Source: an uncultured Alphaproteobacteria bacterium
Lineage (GTDB): Bacteria > Pseudomonadota > Alphaproteobacteria > UBA828
DNA: 38,593 bases
Reading direction: 5' to 3'
Assembly: GCA_913053235.1 (NCBI GenBank)
Contig: CAJXFT010000013.1
Location: forward strand, 1-38,593
Shown here: positions 10,042 to 18,362 of the stretch, in pieces
Layout: each line of letters begins with the position of its first letter
How positions within the stretch are numbered: the first letter of the stretch is position 1
Translations under genes and position numbers: made by a program
The notes under the pieces: generated by a model
Database searches by the model: none
The model's input: only the letters and a program-made list of their open reading frames with translations
What the model was told of the DNA's origin: nothing

Positions 10042-10540
10042 CCGGCGCGCCGAGGCGTTGCAGGAGACGCTCTGCACGGGCGCCATGCGGCGTGAATACC
10101 GCGCGCCGGGAATTCTCGCCAGCGCCCGGATTGAGGCGCATCTCCAACCAGTCCCGGGGTGCGTTGCCGGCCATTTTTTCGGGCCACTCGATAAGGCAGA
10201 TCGCGCTGTCGAAGGCCTCCTCGATGCCGAGCTCGTAGATCTCAGCCGAATCCTCCAGCCGGTAGAGATCGAAATGCCAGATCGGCGCGCCGCCGTTTTG
10301 ATAGATCTGAACCAGCGTGAAGGTCGGGCTCGGCACCTCCATCTCGCCGAGGCGGGCATGAATAAAAGCGCGCGCGAAAGCCGTCTTGCCGGCGCCGAGC
10401 TCGCCGGCGAGGCCGATAATATCTCCCGCCTCCGCCAACCGCGCCAGGCGGCCGGCGAGGGCGGCGGTGGCGGACAAACTATCGAGCAGCAGCATCGGGG
10501 GATGCGGATCGTCGGGATGCGGATCGTCGGGTTGCGACAT
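10034..10540 (-). CDS. tsaE: tRNA threonylcarbamoyladenosine biosynthesis ATPase TsaE
   Basis: TsaE is the P-loop ATPase partner of TsaB and TsaD in forming t6A37 on ANN-decoding tRNAs. It has 168 residues, with Walker A GELGAGKT at 46-53 and the family motif PSPTFTLVQ. The tail ends SRRAVFTPHGARAERLL. Residues 5-14 contain a perfect doubling, DDPHPDDPHP, encoded by a 15-bp tandem repeat, which makes the N-terminus unusual. No strong ribosome binding site precedes ATG 10540; ATG 10495 (MLLLDSLSATAAL) is an alternative that would drop the repeat and fits the family's usual start better. It is followed by amgK with an 8-nt overlap. Confidence 0.93.
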   Translation of the reverse strand: MSQPDDPHPDDPHPPMLLLDSLSATAALAGRLARLAEAGDIIGLAGELGAGKTAFARAFIHARLGEMEVPSPTFTLVQIYQNGGAPIWHFDLYRLEDSAEIYELGIEEAFDSAICLIEWPEKMAGNAPRDWLEMRLNPGAGENSRRAVFTPHGARAERLLQRLGAPDG

Positions 10541-10577
10541 CGTTCAAATCATAGCATGGGCTCAAATCATAGCATGG
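10501..10577. repeat. Two adjacent short tandem duplications at the tsaE 5' end
   Basis: GATGCGGATCGTCGG occurs twice in tandem (10501-10515, 10516-10530) inside the start of tsaE. Just upstream, TCAAATCATAGCATGG occurs twice (10544-10559, 10562-10577) with an 18-bp period, filling most of the 61-nt gap between tsaE and the kinase remnant. Read on the minus strand, each 18-bp unit holds the two-codon frame ATGCTATGA. Both look like replication-slippage duplications next to a deletion scar. Confidence 0.85.
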
Positions 10578-10601
10578 CGGCGCCGGCTGGGCGCCAGGTG
10601 C

Positions 10602-11438
10602 TCAAACCGCGGGCCCGTCGGAACTGTCATGGCGAACCGGGAACATACAGGTCACCGTGGTGCCCTTGGCCATCCCGGCCTCCACCGCCTCGCGCGCCAG
10701 CGCCCGCGCTTCCTCGCGCGGCACTCCGGAAATCAGCTCGGGACCGTTCTCGCGCTGAACCCGCGGCGTCGATGAATCGACGTGGCGCGCATAGGATTCG
10801 TTGCACCAGCTCAGGTCCAGATTCGCCGCGCGCTGCCAGATCGGCATTTCGAGCGCATCGAACAGGGTGCGCAGATGGTCGATTTCGCCGCTCAGCTCGG
10901 CGTTGCGATCATTTTCCCGGGTGCAATCGCGTAAAATAAGCGTGATCTCGCCGGCGCTCGATGCAAAGCCGTCGACGGCATATGTTTCGCCGTCGATGCG
11001 CCCGGCGCAACGCATTGAGAGGGCTTTGCCGTCTTGCGCCAGGCCGTCGACCGCGCTGCCAAGCCGGGCGCAATCCTCGGCCGCCAGAAGATCTGAGAGT
11101 GCTTCGATATAGCCGTCTCTTGCGGCCTGGTCCGGCGCGCCCTTGGCGTGAATGTTGAGGACATGAATGCCGGCGGTTTTTAGCTCGGCTTCGAGCGCGG
11201 GCCGTGCGCCCAACGCGGTCTTTTGCAGGTTTTCCGCGCGCGCGCGCTCATGCGCCAGTCCGGCGCGCCAATGGATTGCCGCCGCGATTGCCAGCAGGGC
11301 GATGATGCCGACGCCCAAGAGCGCCGCTTCATCGGCCTGCCAGGCTGCGAACGCGCTCTTCGCGGCCAAGGCGACGGACAGAAACATGATTCCGGCCATC
11401 GCCCGGCGCACAGCGCTGAAGGCTGCGTGAACTTTCAT
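10602..11438 (-). pseudogene. Truncated PAS-domain sensor histidine kinase remnant
   Basis: The frame encodes 278 residues: two membrane spans (about 14-32 and 39-56), a PAS-like segment (about 75-185, ending GEITLILRDCTRE), and a second PAS start (LRTLFDALEMPIWQRAANLDLSWCNESYARHV). It then stops at SSDGPAV. From memory, homologues lying between ahcY and tsaE in related alphaproteobacteria continue into further PAS, HisKA and HATPase_c domains, roughly 500 residues more. Here none of that is present in any frame, because tsaE starts 61 nt later. The kinase output half therefore seems deleted, leaving a membrane-anchored sensor stub or a dead gene. ATG 11438 is taken; TTG 11477 would add 13 residues. 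The truncation is visible; that a full kinase was ancestral is inference. Confidence 0.7.
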
Positions 11439-11608
11439 TGACCGAGCAATTTTAGGGGGCAACGGGGCGGCAAACAAGTTATCGCGTTGGCGGTTTGATC
11501 TGCCTCAAGGTAATTTGGATTTATTCCAGTTCCAATGACCGCCGCTGACGGTGCGATGGCGTCGCGCCGCCGGCTTGGTTGTGAATTTTACTTGTGAGGA
11601 GTGAAACA

Positions 11609-11752
11609 ATGGCCTGGGATCTCGCACTGCCGCTACTGGTCATGTTGGCGACCGCTATCGTCGGCGGCCTGATATTTTTCTCCGCGCGCAAGATCATGTT
11701 CGATCCGCGCGTCGAGGATGGTACCGATTCAGTCGCCGAGGGCGGCAATTAA
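11609..11752 (+). CDS. Small single-span membrane protein, 47 residues, unknown function
   Basis: This short frame has a strong Shine-Dalgarno (GAGGAG at about 11596-11601) seven nt before ATG 11609. The product starts MAWDLALPLLVMLATAIVGG, a hydrophobic helix running to about residue 24, followed by FFSARKIMFDP and a short acidic tail ending EGGN. It is the only plus-strand gene between ahcY (ending head-to-head 22 nt away) and the kinase remnant. I do not recognise the family; it has a layout like other bacterial microproteins that sit on larger membrane complexes, but nothing here shows a partner. Evidence for reality is the ribosome binding site, the clean helix with positive residues on the C-terminal side, and non-overlap with other genes. 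Confidence 0.65.
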   Translation: MAWDLALPLLVMLATAIVGGLIFFSARKIMFDPRVEDGTDSVAEGGN

Positions 11753-11772
11753 GCCTATCATCGCTTCTTGGT

Positions 11773-11790
11773 ATCAATAACGGTATTGAT
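11773..11790. terminator. Short perfect inverted repeat at the ahcY 3' end
   Basis: ATCAATA (11773-11779) and TATTGAT (11784-11790) form a perfect 7-bp stem around ACGG, overlapping the ahcY stop codon and lying 21 nt past the small plus-strand gene's stop. The stem is AT-rich and no T-run follows, so it is at most a weak bidirectional terminator. Confidence 0.3.
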
Positions 11791-13069
11791 CGGACTTGAA
11801 CGGACCCTCCGGGGCGACGCCGATATATTTGGCCTGTTCGGCGGATAGCTTGGTCAGCTTGACGCCGAGCCTGTCGAGATGCAGCGCCGCGACTTTCTCG
11901 TCGAGATGTTTGGGCAGGGTATAGACCTTGTTCTCGTATTTCTCGCCGTTCCGCCACAGCTCGATCTGCGCCAGCACCTGATTCGAAAATGAGGCGCTCA
12001 TGACGAAGCTCGGATGGCCGGTGGCGCAGCCGAGATTGACCAGGCGGCCCTTGGCCAGCACGATCAATCGCTTGCCGTCGGGAAACTCGACCTCGTCGAC
12101 CTGCGGCTTGACCTCGTGCCAGGGGTAATTGTTCAGCGCCTCGATCTGAATTTCCGAATCGAAATGGCCGATATTGCAGACGATGGCGCGGTCCTTCATC
12201 TGGCGCATGTGATCGAGGGTGATGACATCGAGATTGCCGGTCGCGGTGACGAAGATATCGCCCCTCGATGCCGCATCGTCCATGGTCGTCACCTCATAGC
12301 CCTCCATCGATGCCTGCAGGGCGCAGATCGGATCGACCTCGGTCACCAGCACGCGCGCGCCCTGGCCGCGCAGCGACACCGCGCAGCCCTTGCCGACATC
12401 GCCGTAGCCGTTGACCACCGCGGTTTTGCCCGCCAGCATCACGTCGGTCGCCCGTTTGATGCCATCGACCAGGCTCTCGCGGCAGCCATAGAGATTGTCG
12501 AATTTCGATTTGGTCACCGAATCATTGACGTTGATGGCGGGCACCTTGAGGGTGCCGGCCTTCTCCATTTCGTAGAGCCGCAGCACGCCGGTCGTCGTCT
12601 CTTCCGAGATTCCCTTGACCGCGGCCATGCGCTCGCCATAGCTGTCATGCATGACCTTGGTCAGATCGCCGCCATCGTCGAGGATCATGTTGGCCTGCCA
12701 GCCATCGGGCGCCTCGATGGTTTGCCGGATGCACCATTCATATTCTTCTTCGGTCTCGCCCTTCCAGGCGAACACCGGCACGCCGGTGACGGCGATGGCC
12801 GCCGCCGCGTGATCCTGGGTCGAGAAGATATTGCAGCTCGACCAGCGCACCGTGGCGCCGAGCGCGTTCAAGGTCTCGATCAGCACCGCGGTCTGGATGG
12901 TCATGTGCAGGCAACCGAGAATATTGGCGCCGGCAAGCGGTGCTTCGGCGCCCAATTCCCGGCGCAGCGCCATAAGGCCGGGCATTTCGGTTTCCGCAAT
13001 GGCGATTTCCTTGCGTCCCCAATCGGCGAGCGAAATGTCCTTGACCTTGAAATCGGTGGCATCCGACAT
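11774..13069 (-). CDS. ahcY: Adenosylhomocysteinase
   Basis: This enzyme reversibly splits S-adenosylhomocysteine to adenosine and homocysteine, clearing the inhibitory product of methyltransferases. It has 431 residues. The N-terminal signature [16 protein letters not shown] and [14 protein letters not shown] are present, as is the NAD-binding motif [13 protein letters not shown], and the C-terminus ends FKSDQYRY as normal. Start ATG 13069 has GGAGAA close upstream. It follows the Enzyme I gene by 90 nt on the same strand, so it may have its own promoter or be read through. I looked for an SAH-sensing riboswitch in that gap and did not see its conserved core. Confidence 0.98.
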   Translation of the reverse strand: MSDATDFKVKDISLADWGRKEIAIAETEMPGLMALRRELGAEAPLAGANILGCLHMTIQTAVLIETLNALGATVRWSSCNIFSTQDHAAAAIAVTGVPVFAWKGETEEEYEWCIRQTIEAPDGWQANMILDDGGDLTKVMHDSYGERMAAVKGISEETTTGVLRLYEMEKAGTLKVPAINVNDSVTKSKFDNLYGCRESLVDGIKRATDVMLAGKTAVVNGYGDVGKGCAVSLRGQGARVLVTEVDPICALQASMEGYEVTTMDDAASRGDIFVTATGNLDVITLDHMRQMKDRAIVCNIGHFDSEIQIEALNNYPWHEVKPQVDEVEFPDGKRLIVLAKGRLVNLGCATGHPSFVMSASFSNQVLAQIELWRNGEKYENKVYTLPKHLDEKVAALHLDRLGVKLTKLSAEQAKYIGVAPEGPFKSDQYRY

Positions 13070-13159
13070 GGATTATTCTCCGGCGTTGATGGCTGATGAA
13101 GTGAGGCCAGGTGCGGGCCGCGCGGCGTTGTAACACTGCCGCCCAAGGCACACAACCGG

Positions 13160-14959
13160 CTACTCGAGGGCGTTGAAATCGTCGAGAAGGGTGGCGATGA
13201 CGCCGGAATCGGATTGCTCCATAATTTGCGCCGTGCGCTTTTTCGCATCCGTCATATCGAGGCCCAATATGCGCTGCTTGACGCGCGGCAAATTGGGCGC
13301 CGCCATCGAAAGATCGCGCAAACCCAATCCCAGGAGAAGCGCCGTAAAGCGCGGATCGCCCGCCATTTCACCGCATATATTGACCGGAATCCCGCCCTTC
13401 TTGCCGGCTTCCGTGGCGTATTTGATAAGCCGCAGCACGGCCGGGTGGAGGGGATCGTAAAGATGCGCCACCTGCTCGTCGCCGCGGTCCGCGGCCAGGG
13501 TATACATGGTCAGGTCGTTGGTGCCGATGGAGAAATAATCGCAACTTTTGGCCAGGCTGTCGGCGGCCAGGGCGGCGCCCGGCGTCTCGATCATGACGCC
13601 GAGCTCGGGCAGCGGATCCGACATCGCCGCGCGTTTGCGCGCGAGACGCCTTACCACCTTGTCCATGGCCTCGTTGACACGCTTGATTTCACTGCTCGTG
13701 TTGATCATCGGTAAGAGGATGCGGAGCTTGCCGTGGGCGCTGGCGCGCAGCATGGCGGCGAGCTGGGTTTCGAGCAATTTGCGCACCTTGAGAGACAGCC
13801 GGATGGCGCGCAAGCCCAATGCCGGGTTGGCGCTCGGGCTAATATGTTCGCCCAGCGAATAGGCCAGCTTGTCGCTGCCGATGTCGAGCGTGCGCACCGT
13901 CACGGGATGGCCATCCATGCCTTCGACGATGTCCTTGAAAGCGACATATTGTTCGTTCTCGCTGGGCAGCGTGTCGCGGTTCATATAGAGAAATTCGCTG
14001 CGCATCAGGCCGACGCCCTCGGCGCCGGCCTGGCGCGCCAAGGCCAATTCCATGGGCAGTTCCATATTGCATTGCAGTGAAATGCGCACTTCGTCGCGGG
14101 TCATCGCGGGTACGGTGCGCAAGCGCTCAAGCTGGCGCTGGCGCCGCGCCAGGGCCTCGCGCCGGCGCTCGAAGCGGGCGATCGTCTTGGCGCTCGGATT
14201 GACGACCACCGTGCCTTTGACGCCGTCGAGCGCAATCATATCGCCGGGCCGCACCTCATGAACCAGGCTGGGAACGCCCAACACGGCGGGCAGCCCAAGC
14301 GAGCGCGCCATGATCGTGGTATGGCCTTCGGCGCCGCCCAGCGCCGAGGCGAAACCGCCGACAATTGCCGGATCCATCAGCGCCGTATCGGCCGGCGTAA
14401 TTTCCTCGGCGACGATGATCGAGCCCGGCGTCAGGCCCGAAAAGGCCTGATATTCGGCCTTGGTCAGATTGCGCACGAGGCGCGCGCTGACCTCGCGCAC
14501 GTCCTGAATTTTGCCGGCAAGATAGGAATCCTCCATTCCCGAAAAGGCGTGGGCGATTTGCGAGAGTTCGGCCTGCACCGCCGCCTCGGCGTTGAGCTTT
14601 TCGGCGCGAATGCGGTCCTCGACGCCGCGCACGAGGCGCGAGCCGGCCAGCATCTGGCGGTGCGCTTCGAGCAGATAAGTCAGCTCCTCCGCCGCCGCCT
14701 CGGTCAGCTCCGATGCCTTGATGCGCAAATTTTCGACCTGTTTGATGGATCGCCCGACCGCACCGTCAAAGCGCTCGAGTTCCGCCTCGACGTCGGTGAC
14801 GCAATAGTCGGGAACATCAATCAGACCGCGCTCGACCACATGCGCCGGGCCGATGGCGATGCCGGCGGAGACGCCCAATCCCGAATATTTCAATTCCGCC
14901 GGCGCCGAGGCCGCGCCGCTTTGTTCGCTCGCGGTCTCTTTTGTGGTGTCAGTCTTCAT
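13160..14959 (-). CDS. ptsP: Phosphoenolpyruvate-protein phosphotransferase (PTS Enzyme I)
   Basis: Enzyme I autophosphorylates from phosphoenolpyruvate and passes the phosphate to HPr. The protein has 599 residues. The phospho-acceptor His213 lies in GGAEGHTTIMAR. The C-terminal PEP-binding domain shows MRSEFLYMNR, SIGTNDLTMYTLAADR and the catalytic Cys529 in NICGEMAGDP. There is no N-terminal GAF domain, unlike enterobacterial PtsP (EI-Ntr), so structurally it is a PtsI-like enzyme even though its neighbours belong to a regulatory PTS. The start overlaps the ptsH stop by 11 nt, so the two are translationally coupled. It is the last PTS gene of the hpf-ptsN-hprK-rapZ-ptsM-ptsH series. Confidence 0.95.
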   Translation of the reverse strand: MKTDTTKETASEQSGAASAPAELKYSGLGVSAGIAIGPAHVVERGLIDVPDYCVTDVEAELERFDGAVGRSIKQVENLRIKASELTEAAAEELTYLLEAHRQMLAGSRLVRGVEDRIRAEKLNAEAAVQAELSQIAHAFSGMEDSYLAGKIQDVREVSARLVRNLTKAEYQAFSGLTPGSIIVAEEITPADTALMDPAIVGGFASALGGAEGHTTIMARSLGLPAVLGVPSLVHEVRPGDMIALDGVKGTVVVNPSAKTIARFERRREALARRQRQLERLRTVPAMTRDEVRISLQCNMELPMELALARQAGAEGVGLMRSEFLYMNRDTLPSENEQYVAFKDIVEGMDGHPVTVRTLDIGSDKLAYSLGEHISPSANPALGLRAIRLSLKVRKLLETQLAAMLRASAHGKLRILLPMINTSSEIKRVNEAMDKVVRRLARKRAAMSDPLPELGVMIETPGAALAADSLAKSCDYFSIGTNDLTMYTLAADRGDEQVAHLYDPLHPAVLRLIKYATEAGKKGGIPVNICGEMAGDPRFTALLLGLGLRDLSMAAPNLPRVKQRILGLDMTDAKKRTAQIMEQSDSGVIATLLDDFNALE

Positions 14960-15254
14960 CGAATTTTTCGTCTATCAGCTTGAGCAATGCTTCAACAGCT
15001 TCAGCCGCATCACGGCCCTTCGCCTCGAGGGTAATTTCCGTTCCCGGCGCCGCCGCCAGCATCATCAGGCCGAGAATCGAGACGCCGGACACCCGGATTC
15101 CGTTGCGGATGACCCACACTTCGGCGTCGAAGGAACCCGCCATGCGCACGAACTTTGCCGCCGCGCGGGCGTGCAATCCCAGCCGGTTGCCGATCAGGCA
15201 GTCGCGCCGCTCGAACGCATCGTCCGAACGCGTGCTTTCACCTTCACGGCTCAT
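14949..15254 (-). CDS. ptsH: HPr phosphocarrier protein
   Basis: HPr, 101 residues here, relays phosphate from Enzyme I to EIIA proteins. The phosphorylated histidine is His28 in RLGLHARAAAKF. The regulatory serine that HprK phosphorylates is Ser59 in VSGVSILGLMML, so both control sites are intact. ATG 15254 gives the expected N-terminus; the frame is open 20 codons further upstream but that would overlap the EIIA gene. The first 15 residues are a polar extension compared with E. coli HPr, usual in alphaproteobacteria. It lies 22 nt after the EIIA-Man gene and overlaps ptsP. Confidence 0.96.
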   Translation of the reverse strand: MSREGESTRSDDAFERRDCLIGNRLGLHARAAAKFVRMAGSFDAEVWVIRNGIRVSGVSILGLMMLAAAPGTEITLEAKGRDAAEAVEALLKLIDEKFDED

Positions 15255-15276
15255 GAGCGGTTCGGCTGCCGTGGGT

Positions 15277-15684
15277 TCACGAATTTTCTCCCTCCAACAG
15301 GCTGCTCGCCACATTTATGTATTTTCGCCCGGCCTCCTGCGCCAGGGCGACGGCCGCCGGCAAATCGTCCTCGCCGCGTACGCTCGCCAATTTGATCAGC
15401 ATCGGCAGGTTCATGCCGGCGATAACTTCCACTTTCGCCTTGTCCATCACCGAGATGGCGAGATTTGACGGCGTGCCGCCAAACATATCGGTGAGCAGGA
15501 TCACGCCATGGCCGTCATCCACTTCGCCGATGGCGGCGAGGATATCCTTGCGCCGCACTTCCATATCGTCATCGGCGCCGATACAGACGGCGCGCGTGTT
15601 TGGCTGGCGGCCGACCACATGCTCCGTCGCGGCGACGAATTCCTCGGCCAAACGGCCATGGGTTACCAACACAAGCCCGATCAT
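15277..15684 (-). CDS. PTS EIIA component, mannose/sorbose family
   Basis: This 135-residue protein accepts phosphate from HPr on His9 in VLVTHGRLAEEF; the second conserved block is LLTDMFGGTPSN. In transport systems it would be joined to EIIB and EIIC/EIID, but none is present here, so it is probably a regulatory EIIA of the kind called PtsM or ManX in alphaproteobacteria. ATG 15684 has GGGAGAG just upstream and is preferred to an in-frame TTG four codons earlier. It sits 70 nt after rapZ and 22 nt before ptsH, in an order (rapZ-EIIA-HPr-EI) widely conserved in the class. Confidence 0.93.
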   Translation of the reverse strand: MIGLVLVTHGRLAEEFVAATEHVVGRQPNTRAVCIGADDDMEVRRKDILAAIGEVDDGHGVILLTDMFGGTPSNLAISVMDKAKVEVIAGMNLPMLIKLASVRGEDDLPAAVALAQEAGRKYINVASSLLEGENS

Positions 15685-15754
15685 TTTCTCTCCCAAACAA
15701 TTTCACACCGGCCTCTCGGGCGGTGCGTTTCATCCACCCGCAAGGCGCGCCATC

Positions 15755-16708
15755 CTATACGTTCTCGGCCGCTTCATTTCGTTCCGCATCGCTCTTCGGA
15801 TCCTGCTCGAGGTCTCTGTGGCGCACGCCGACTTGCCGGCCGGTTTCCTGAAGCGCCTCGGCGGTGCGTTCGGCGACGAAAACGGAGCGGTGCCGCCCTC
15901 CCGTGCAGCCCACCGCAATGGTCAGATAGGACTTACCCTCGCGTTCATAGGCGGGCAAGAGCGATATCAGCATGTCCTTAAGATTAGCAAAAAAGGCGGC
16001 GAAGGCCGAATCCGCTTCGATATGCCTGCCGACGGCCAAATCCAGGCCGCTGAGCGGGCGTAAATTATCGAGGTAATGGGGGTTGGCGAGAAAGCGCACG
16101 TCAAACACCAGATCCGCGTCCGCCGGCAATCCGCGCGGATAGGAGAAGGACATCACTAATATACTGAGCTTCTGCTCCCTCGGATGGGTGAAATGGCCGG
16201 CCAACAGCCGGCGCAGATCGGCGATGGCGAGAGCGCTCGTATCGATCGTTAAATCGGCGCGCCGTTTTAGCCAATCCAGGCGTTCGCGCTCACGCCGGAT
16301 GCCGTCGATGACCGGGCGGTCGGCCGCCAGCGGATGCGGCCGCCGGGTTTCGGTAAAGCGGCGGCGCAGCGCCTCGTCATCGCCGTCGAGAAACAGCAAC
16401 GTCACGTCGAGATCGGCGCGGTCCAGCAGGGGCGCGATATCATGCTCGAAATGCTCGAGGTCGAACTGCCTTGTACGCACATCCACACATAGCGCCAGCG
16501 GCCGGTTGGCCGAGATGACGGTGGCTTCGCGCGACGCCGAATCCATCGAGCGGACAAGATTGGAAAGCAGCGAAAGCGGCAGGTTGTCGACCACTTCATA
16601 GCCATTGTCTTCAAGCAGTTTCAGCGCCGTCGATTTGCCGGCGCCCGACATTCCGGTGACCAGCAACAGGCGGCGGCGCGGCGCCGAGGCGGTGGCCTGC
16701 GAGTTCAT
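15755..16708 (-). CDS. rapZ: RNase adapter protein RapZ (YvcJ/UPF0042 family)
   Basis: This is a 317-residue nucleotide-binding protein. Walker A is GMSGAGKST at residues 19-27, and the C-terminal domain (about 160 to the end) holds the conserved VAVGCTGGRHRSV. In E. coli RapZ guides RNase E to the small RNA GlmZ and so controls amino-sugar synthesis; alphaproteobacteria lack a clear GlmZ, so the target here is unknown. ATG 16708 overlaps the hprK stop as ATGA, which fixes the start; the upstream open frame is an hprK shadow. Its constant company with HprK and PTS proteins suggests it senses or transmits PTS state. Confidence 0.95.
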   Translation of the reverse strand: MNSQATASAPRRRLLLVTGMSGAGKSTALKLLEDNGYEVVDNLPLSLLSNLVRSMDSASREATVISANRPLALCVDVRTRQFDLEHFEHDIAPLLDRADLDVTLLFLDGDDEALRRRFTETRRPHPLAADRPVIDGIRRERERLDWLKRRADLTIDTSALAIADLRRLLAGHFTHPREQKLSILVMSFSYPRGLPADADLVFDVRFLANPHYLDNLRPLSGLDLAVGRHIEADSAFAAFFANLKDMLISLLPAYEREGKSYLTIAVGCTGGRHRSVFVAERTAEALQETGRQVGVRHRDLEQDPKSDAERNEAAENV

Positions 16709-17223
16709 GCCGGCCGCGCCGGCGCCAGGTCTTGCACCAACGCCTCGCCGCGCGCCAGCATGGCGCAGGCCATTTTCAGCTTGGCCGGCGCCGACGCCTC
16801 GAACGGCGCCAACGCCAGAAGCGGCAATTCGATGCCTTCGAGGATGCACTTGGCGGGCAGCGGCAGCCGTTCAAGGCGATCCGGCGCAACCAGATCGACC
16901 ACCAGCACGAGCTGCGTGCGCGCTAGATATTGCAGGCGCATAAGGCCAACCCCCCGAACTTCGATCAAACCCGAAATCGCCGGCGGCGCGGAAGCGAACA
17001 GGGCGCCGCCTTCACAGTGGCACAGAACCTGATCGTCGGCGACCAGTTCCGCGCCGCCATCGATCAAGCGCAGCGCCAAATCCGATTTTCCGGCGCCGGA
17101 AGGGCCGCGCAGAAGCACGCCTTTGCCCGCCAGCGCGATACAGGTAGCATGGTCGAGATGCATTTCGCCGACAGGGTGAAACGCCGCCCGCCCGCTGTCA
17201 ATCCACCGCGGCGGCATTGCCAT
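16705..17223 (-). CDS. hprK: HPr kinase/phosphorylase, short alphaproteobacterial form
   Basis: HprK phosphorylates HPr on its regulatory serine (Ser59 in this HPr) and can reverse it. The protein has 172 residues and consists only of the catalytic domain: Walker A GPSGAGKSD at 40-48, the LIDGGAELVADDQV block, and EVRGVGLMRL. The N-terminal domain of the Firmicute enzyme is absent, as is normal for the class. The start could be ATG 17223 or ATG 17163 (MHLDHATCIAL). In many alphaproteobacteria hprK follows the chvI-chvG two-component genes; here it follows ptsN directly, with a 26-nt gap, and overlaps rapZ. Confidence 0.92.
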   Translation of the reverse strand: MAMPPRWIDSGRAAFHPVGEMHLDHATCIALAGKGVLLRGPSGAGKSDLALRLIDGGAELVADDQVLCHCEGGALFASAPPAISGLIEVRGVGLMRLQYLARTQLVLVVDLVAPDRLERLPLPAKCILEGIELPLLALAPFEASAPAKLKMACAMLARGEALVQDLAPARPA

Positions 17224-17249
17224 TACCGGTCAACCATGACCGCGGGCAC

Positions 17250-17714
17250 CTAAGCGGCGGGCGCCTCGGCCGGTTGCGTGAGCAAGGCGTAAAGCGCCTC
17301 GGCGTGATCCGAGCCGCGCAGGCGCACGCAGGCATCGTCATCGCGCAACAGCCGCGAAATGCGCGCCAGGGCTTTCAGATGGTCGGCGCCGGCGGTCTCG
17401 GGCGCCAGCAGCAGGAAGATCAAATCGACGGGCTGCTCATCGATGGCCTCGAAATCGACCGCCGTCGGCAATCTGGCGAAGACGCCGTAGAGCCGATCGA
17501 TATCGCCGAGCTTGCCGTGCGGAATCGCGATTCCCTTGCCGACGCCGGTCGAGCCGAGGCGCTCGCGCTCCAACAGCACATCGAAAATGATGCGCTCGTG
17601 AACGCCCGTCTCCTTGGCCGCCACGGCGGCCAATTCCTGCAGCAATTGTTTCTTGCTGCCGGCCTTGAGATTGGCCAGCACGCCGTCCAATGTCAGGATT
17701 TCCGCTATTTCCAT
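17250..17714 (-). CDS. ptsN: PTS IIA-like nitrogen regulatory protein PtsN
   Basis: EIIA-Ntr is the output protein of the nitrogen-linked PTS. It takes phosphate from HPr on His66 (in GIAIPHGKL) and, in its unphosphorylated or phosphorylated form, controls potassium transport, stringent response enzymes and other targets in studied proteobacteria. The protein has 154 residues. ATG 17714 is chosen because GGAGG lies seven nt upstream; a GTG two codons earlier would be too close to that site. It follows hpf by 18 nt and precedes hprK by 26 nt, so all are probably one transcript. Confidence 0.95.
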   Translation of the reverse strand: MEIAEILTLDGVLANLKAGSKKQLLQELAAVAAKETGVHERIIFDVLLERERLGSTGVGKGIAIPHGKLGDIDRLYGVFARLPTAVDFEAIDEQPVDLIFLLLAPETAGADHLKALARISRLLRDDDACVRLRGSDHAEALYALLTQPAEAPAA

Positions 17715-17732
17715 CGCCACGCCTCCGGCCGG

Positions 17733-18326
17733 CTACTCGGCCGCCGAAAATTGCGGGTCGATCCAGCCGATATTTCCGTCGGCGCGGCGAAAAACGACAT
17801 TCATTCTGCCATGGCTGCGATTGAAAAACATCAATGCCGGCAATTCCGCCAAATCCATGCGCATGACCGCCTCGCCAACGGTTAATTCGGCGATTTCGGT
17901 CGTCGCCTCGGCGACGATGACCGGCGCGAGATTGTCGGGCTCGGCCTGTTCGTCCTGCTGGTCGCCGTCGGTTTCGGCCTCGATCACATATTGCTGTGCC
18001 GCGATTCTCTCCGCCTGATCGCCGCGGCCCCGGTGGTGGTCGCGCAGACGGCGCTTGTAGCGTCTCAGGCGCTTTTCGACCCGCTCGGCGGCGATATCGA
18101 AGCAGGCGAATATCTCATCCGCTTCACCCTGGCCCTGCAGCGTGATGCCGGAGCCGACATGGATGGTGATATTGGCCTCGAAACTTCTTTTGCCGCTTTC
18201 GAACACAACGTGCGCATCGATCGCGGCGGTGAAATATTTGCTGATCGCGGAATCGAGACGCGCGCGCACATGTTCGCGCAGCCTTTCGCTGACCCCGACA
18301 TGTCTGCCTTTGACGGTTAACTGCAT
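17733..18326 (-). CDS. hpf: Ribosome hibernation-promoting factor, long form
   Basis: Hpf binds the 30S decoding region and dimerises ribosomes into inactive 100S particles in slow growth. The 197-residue length marks the long form: an N-terminal sigma54-modulation/S30EA domain (about 1-105, starting MQLTVKGRHV and rich in Arg/Lys around 85-100), an acidic linker (about 116-135), and a C-terminal dimerisation domain (about 137-190, including FNRSHGRMNVVFRRADGNIGWIDP). ATG 18326 has AAGGGAT upstream. A recognisable promoter lies about 80 nt before it. It heads the PTS transcript and follows rpoN by 166 nt. Confidence 0.96.
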   Translation of the reverse strand: MQLTVKGRHVGVSERLREHVRARLDSAISKYFTAAIDAHVVFESGKRSFEANITIHVGSGITLQGQGEADEIFACFDIAAERVEKRLRRYKRRLRDHHRGRGDQAERIAAQQYVIEAETDGDQQDEQAEPDNLAPVIVAEATTEIAELTVGEAVMRMDLAELPALMFFNRSHGRMNVVFRRADGNIGWIDPQFSAAE

Positions 18327-18362
18327 TGCGATATCCCTTCACGCGGCCCGGCGCGCATGTGA

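Noticed and set aside
11521-11748. A 75-codon minus-strand frame upstream of the kinase remnant
   Set aside because: It lies antisense to the small membrane protein, has no ribosome binding site, and its product has no membrane or domain features.
13070-13159. Possible SAH riboswitch ahead of ahcY
   Set aside because: The gap is only 90 nt and I could not find the conserved core pairing and purine-rich loop of that class. A covariance search would settle it.
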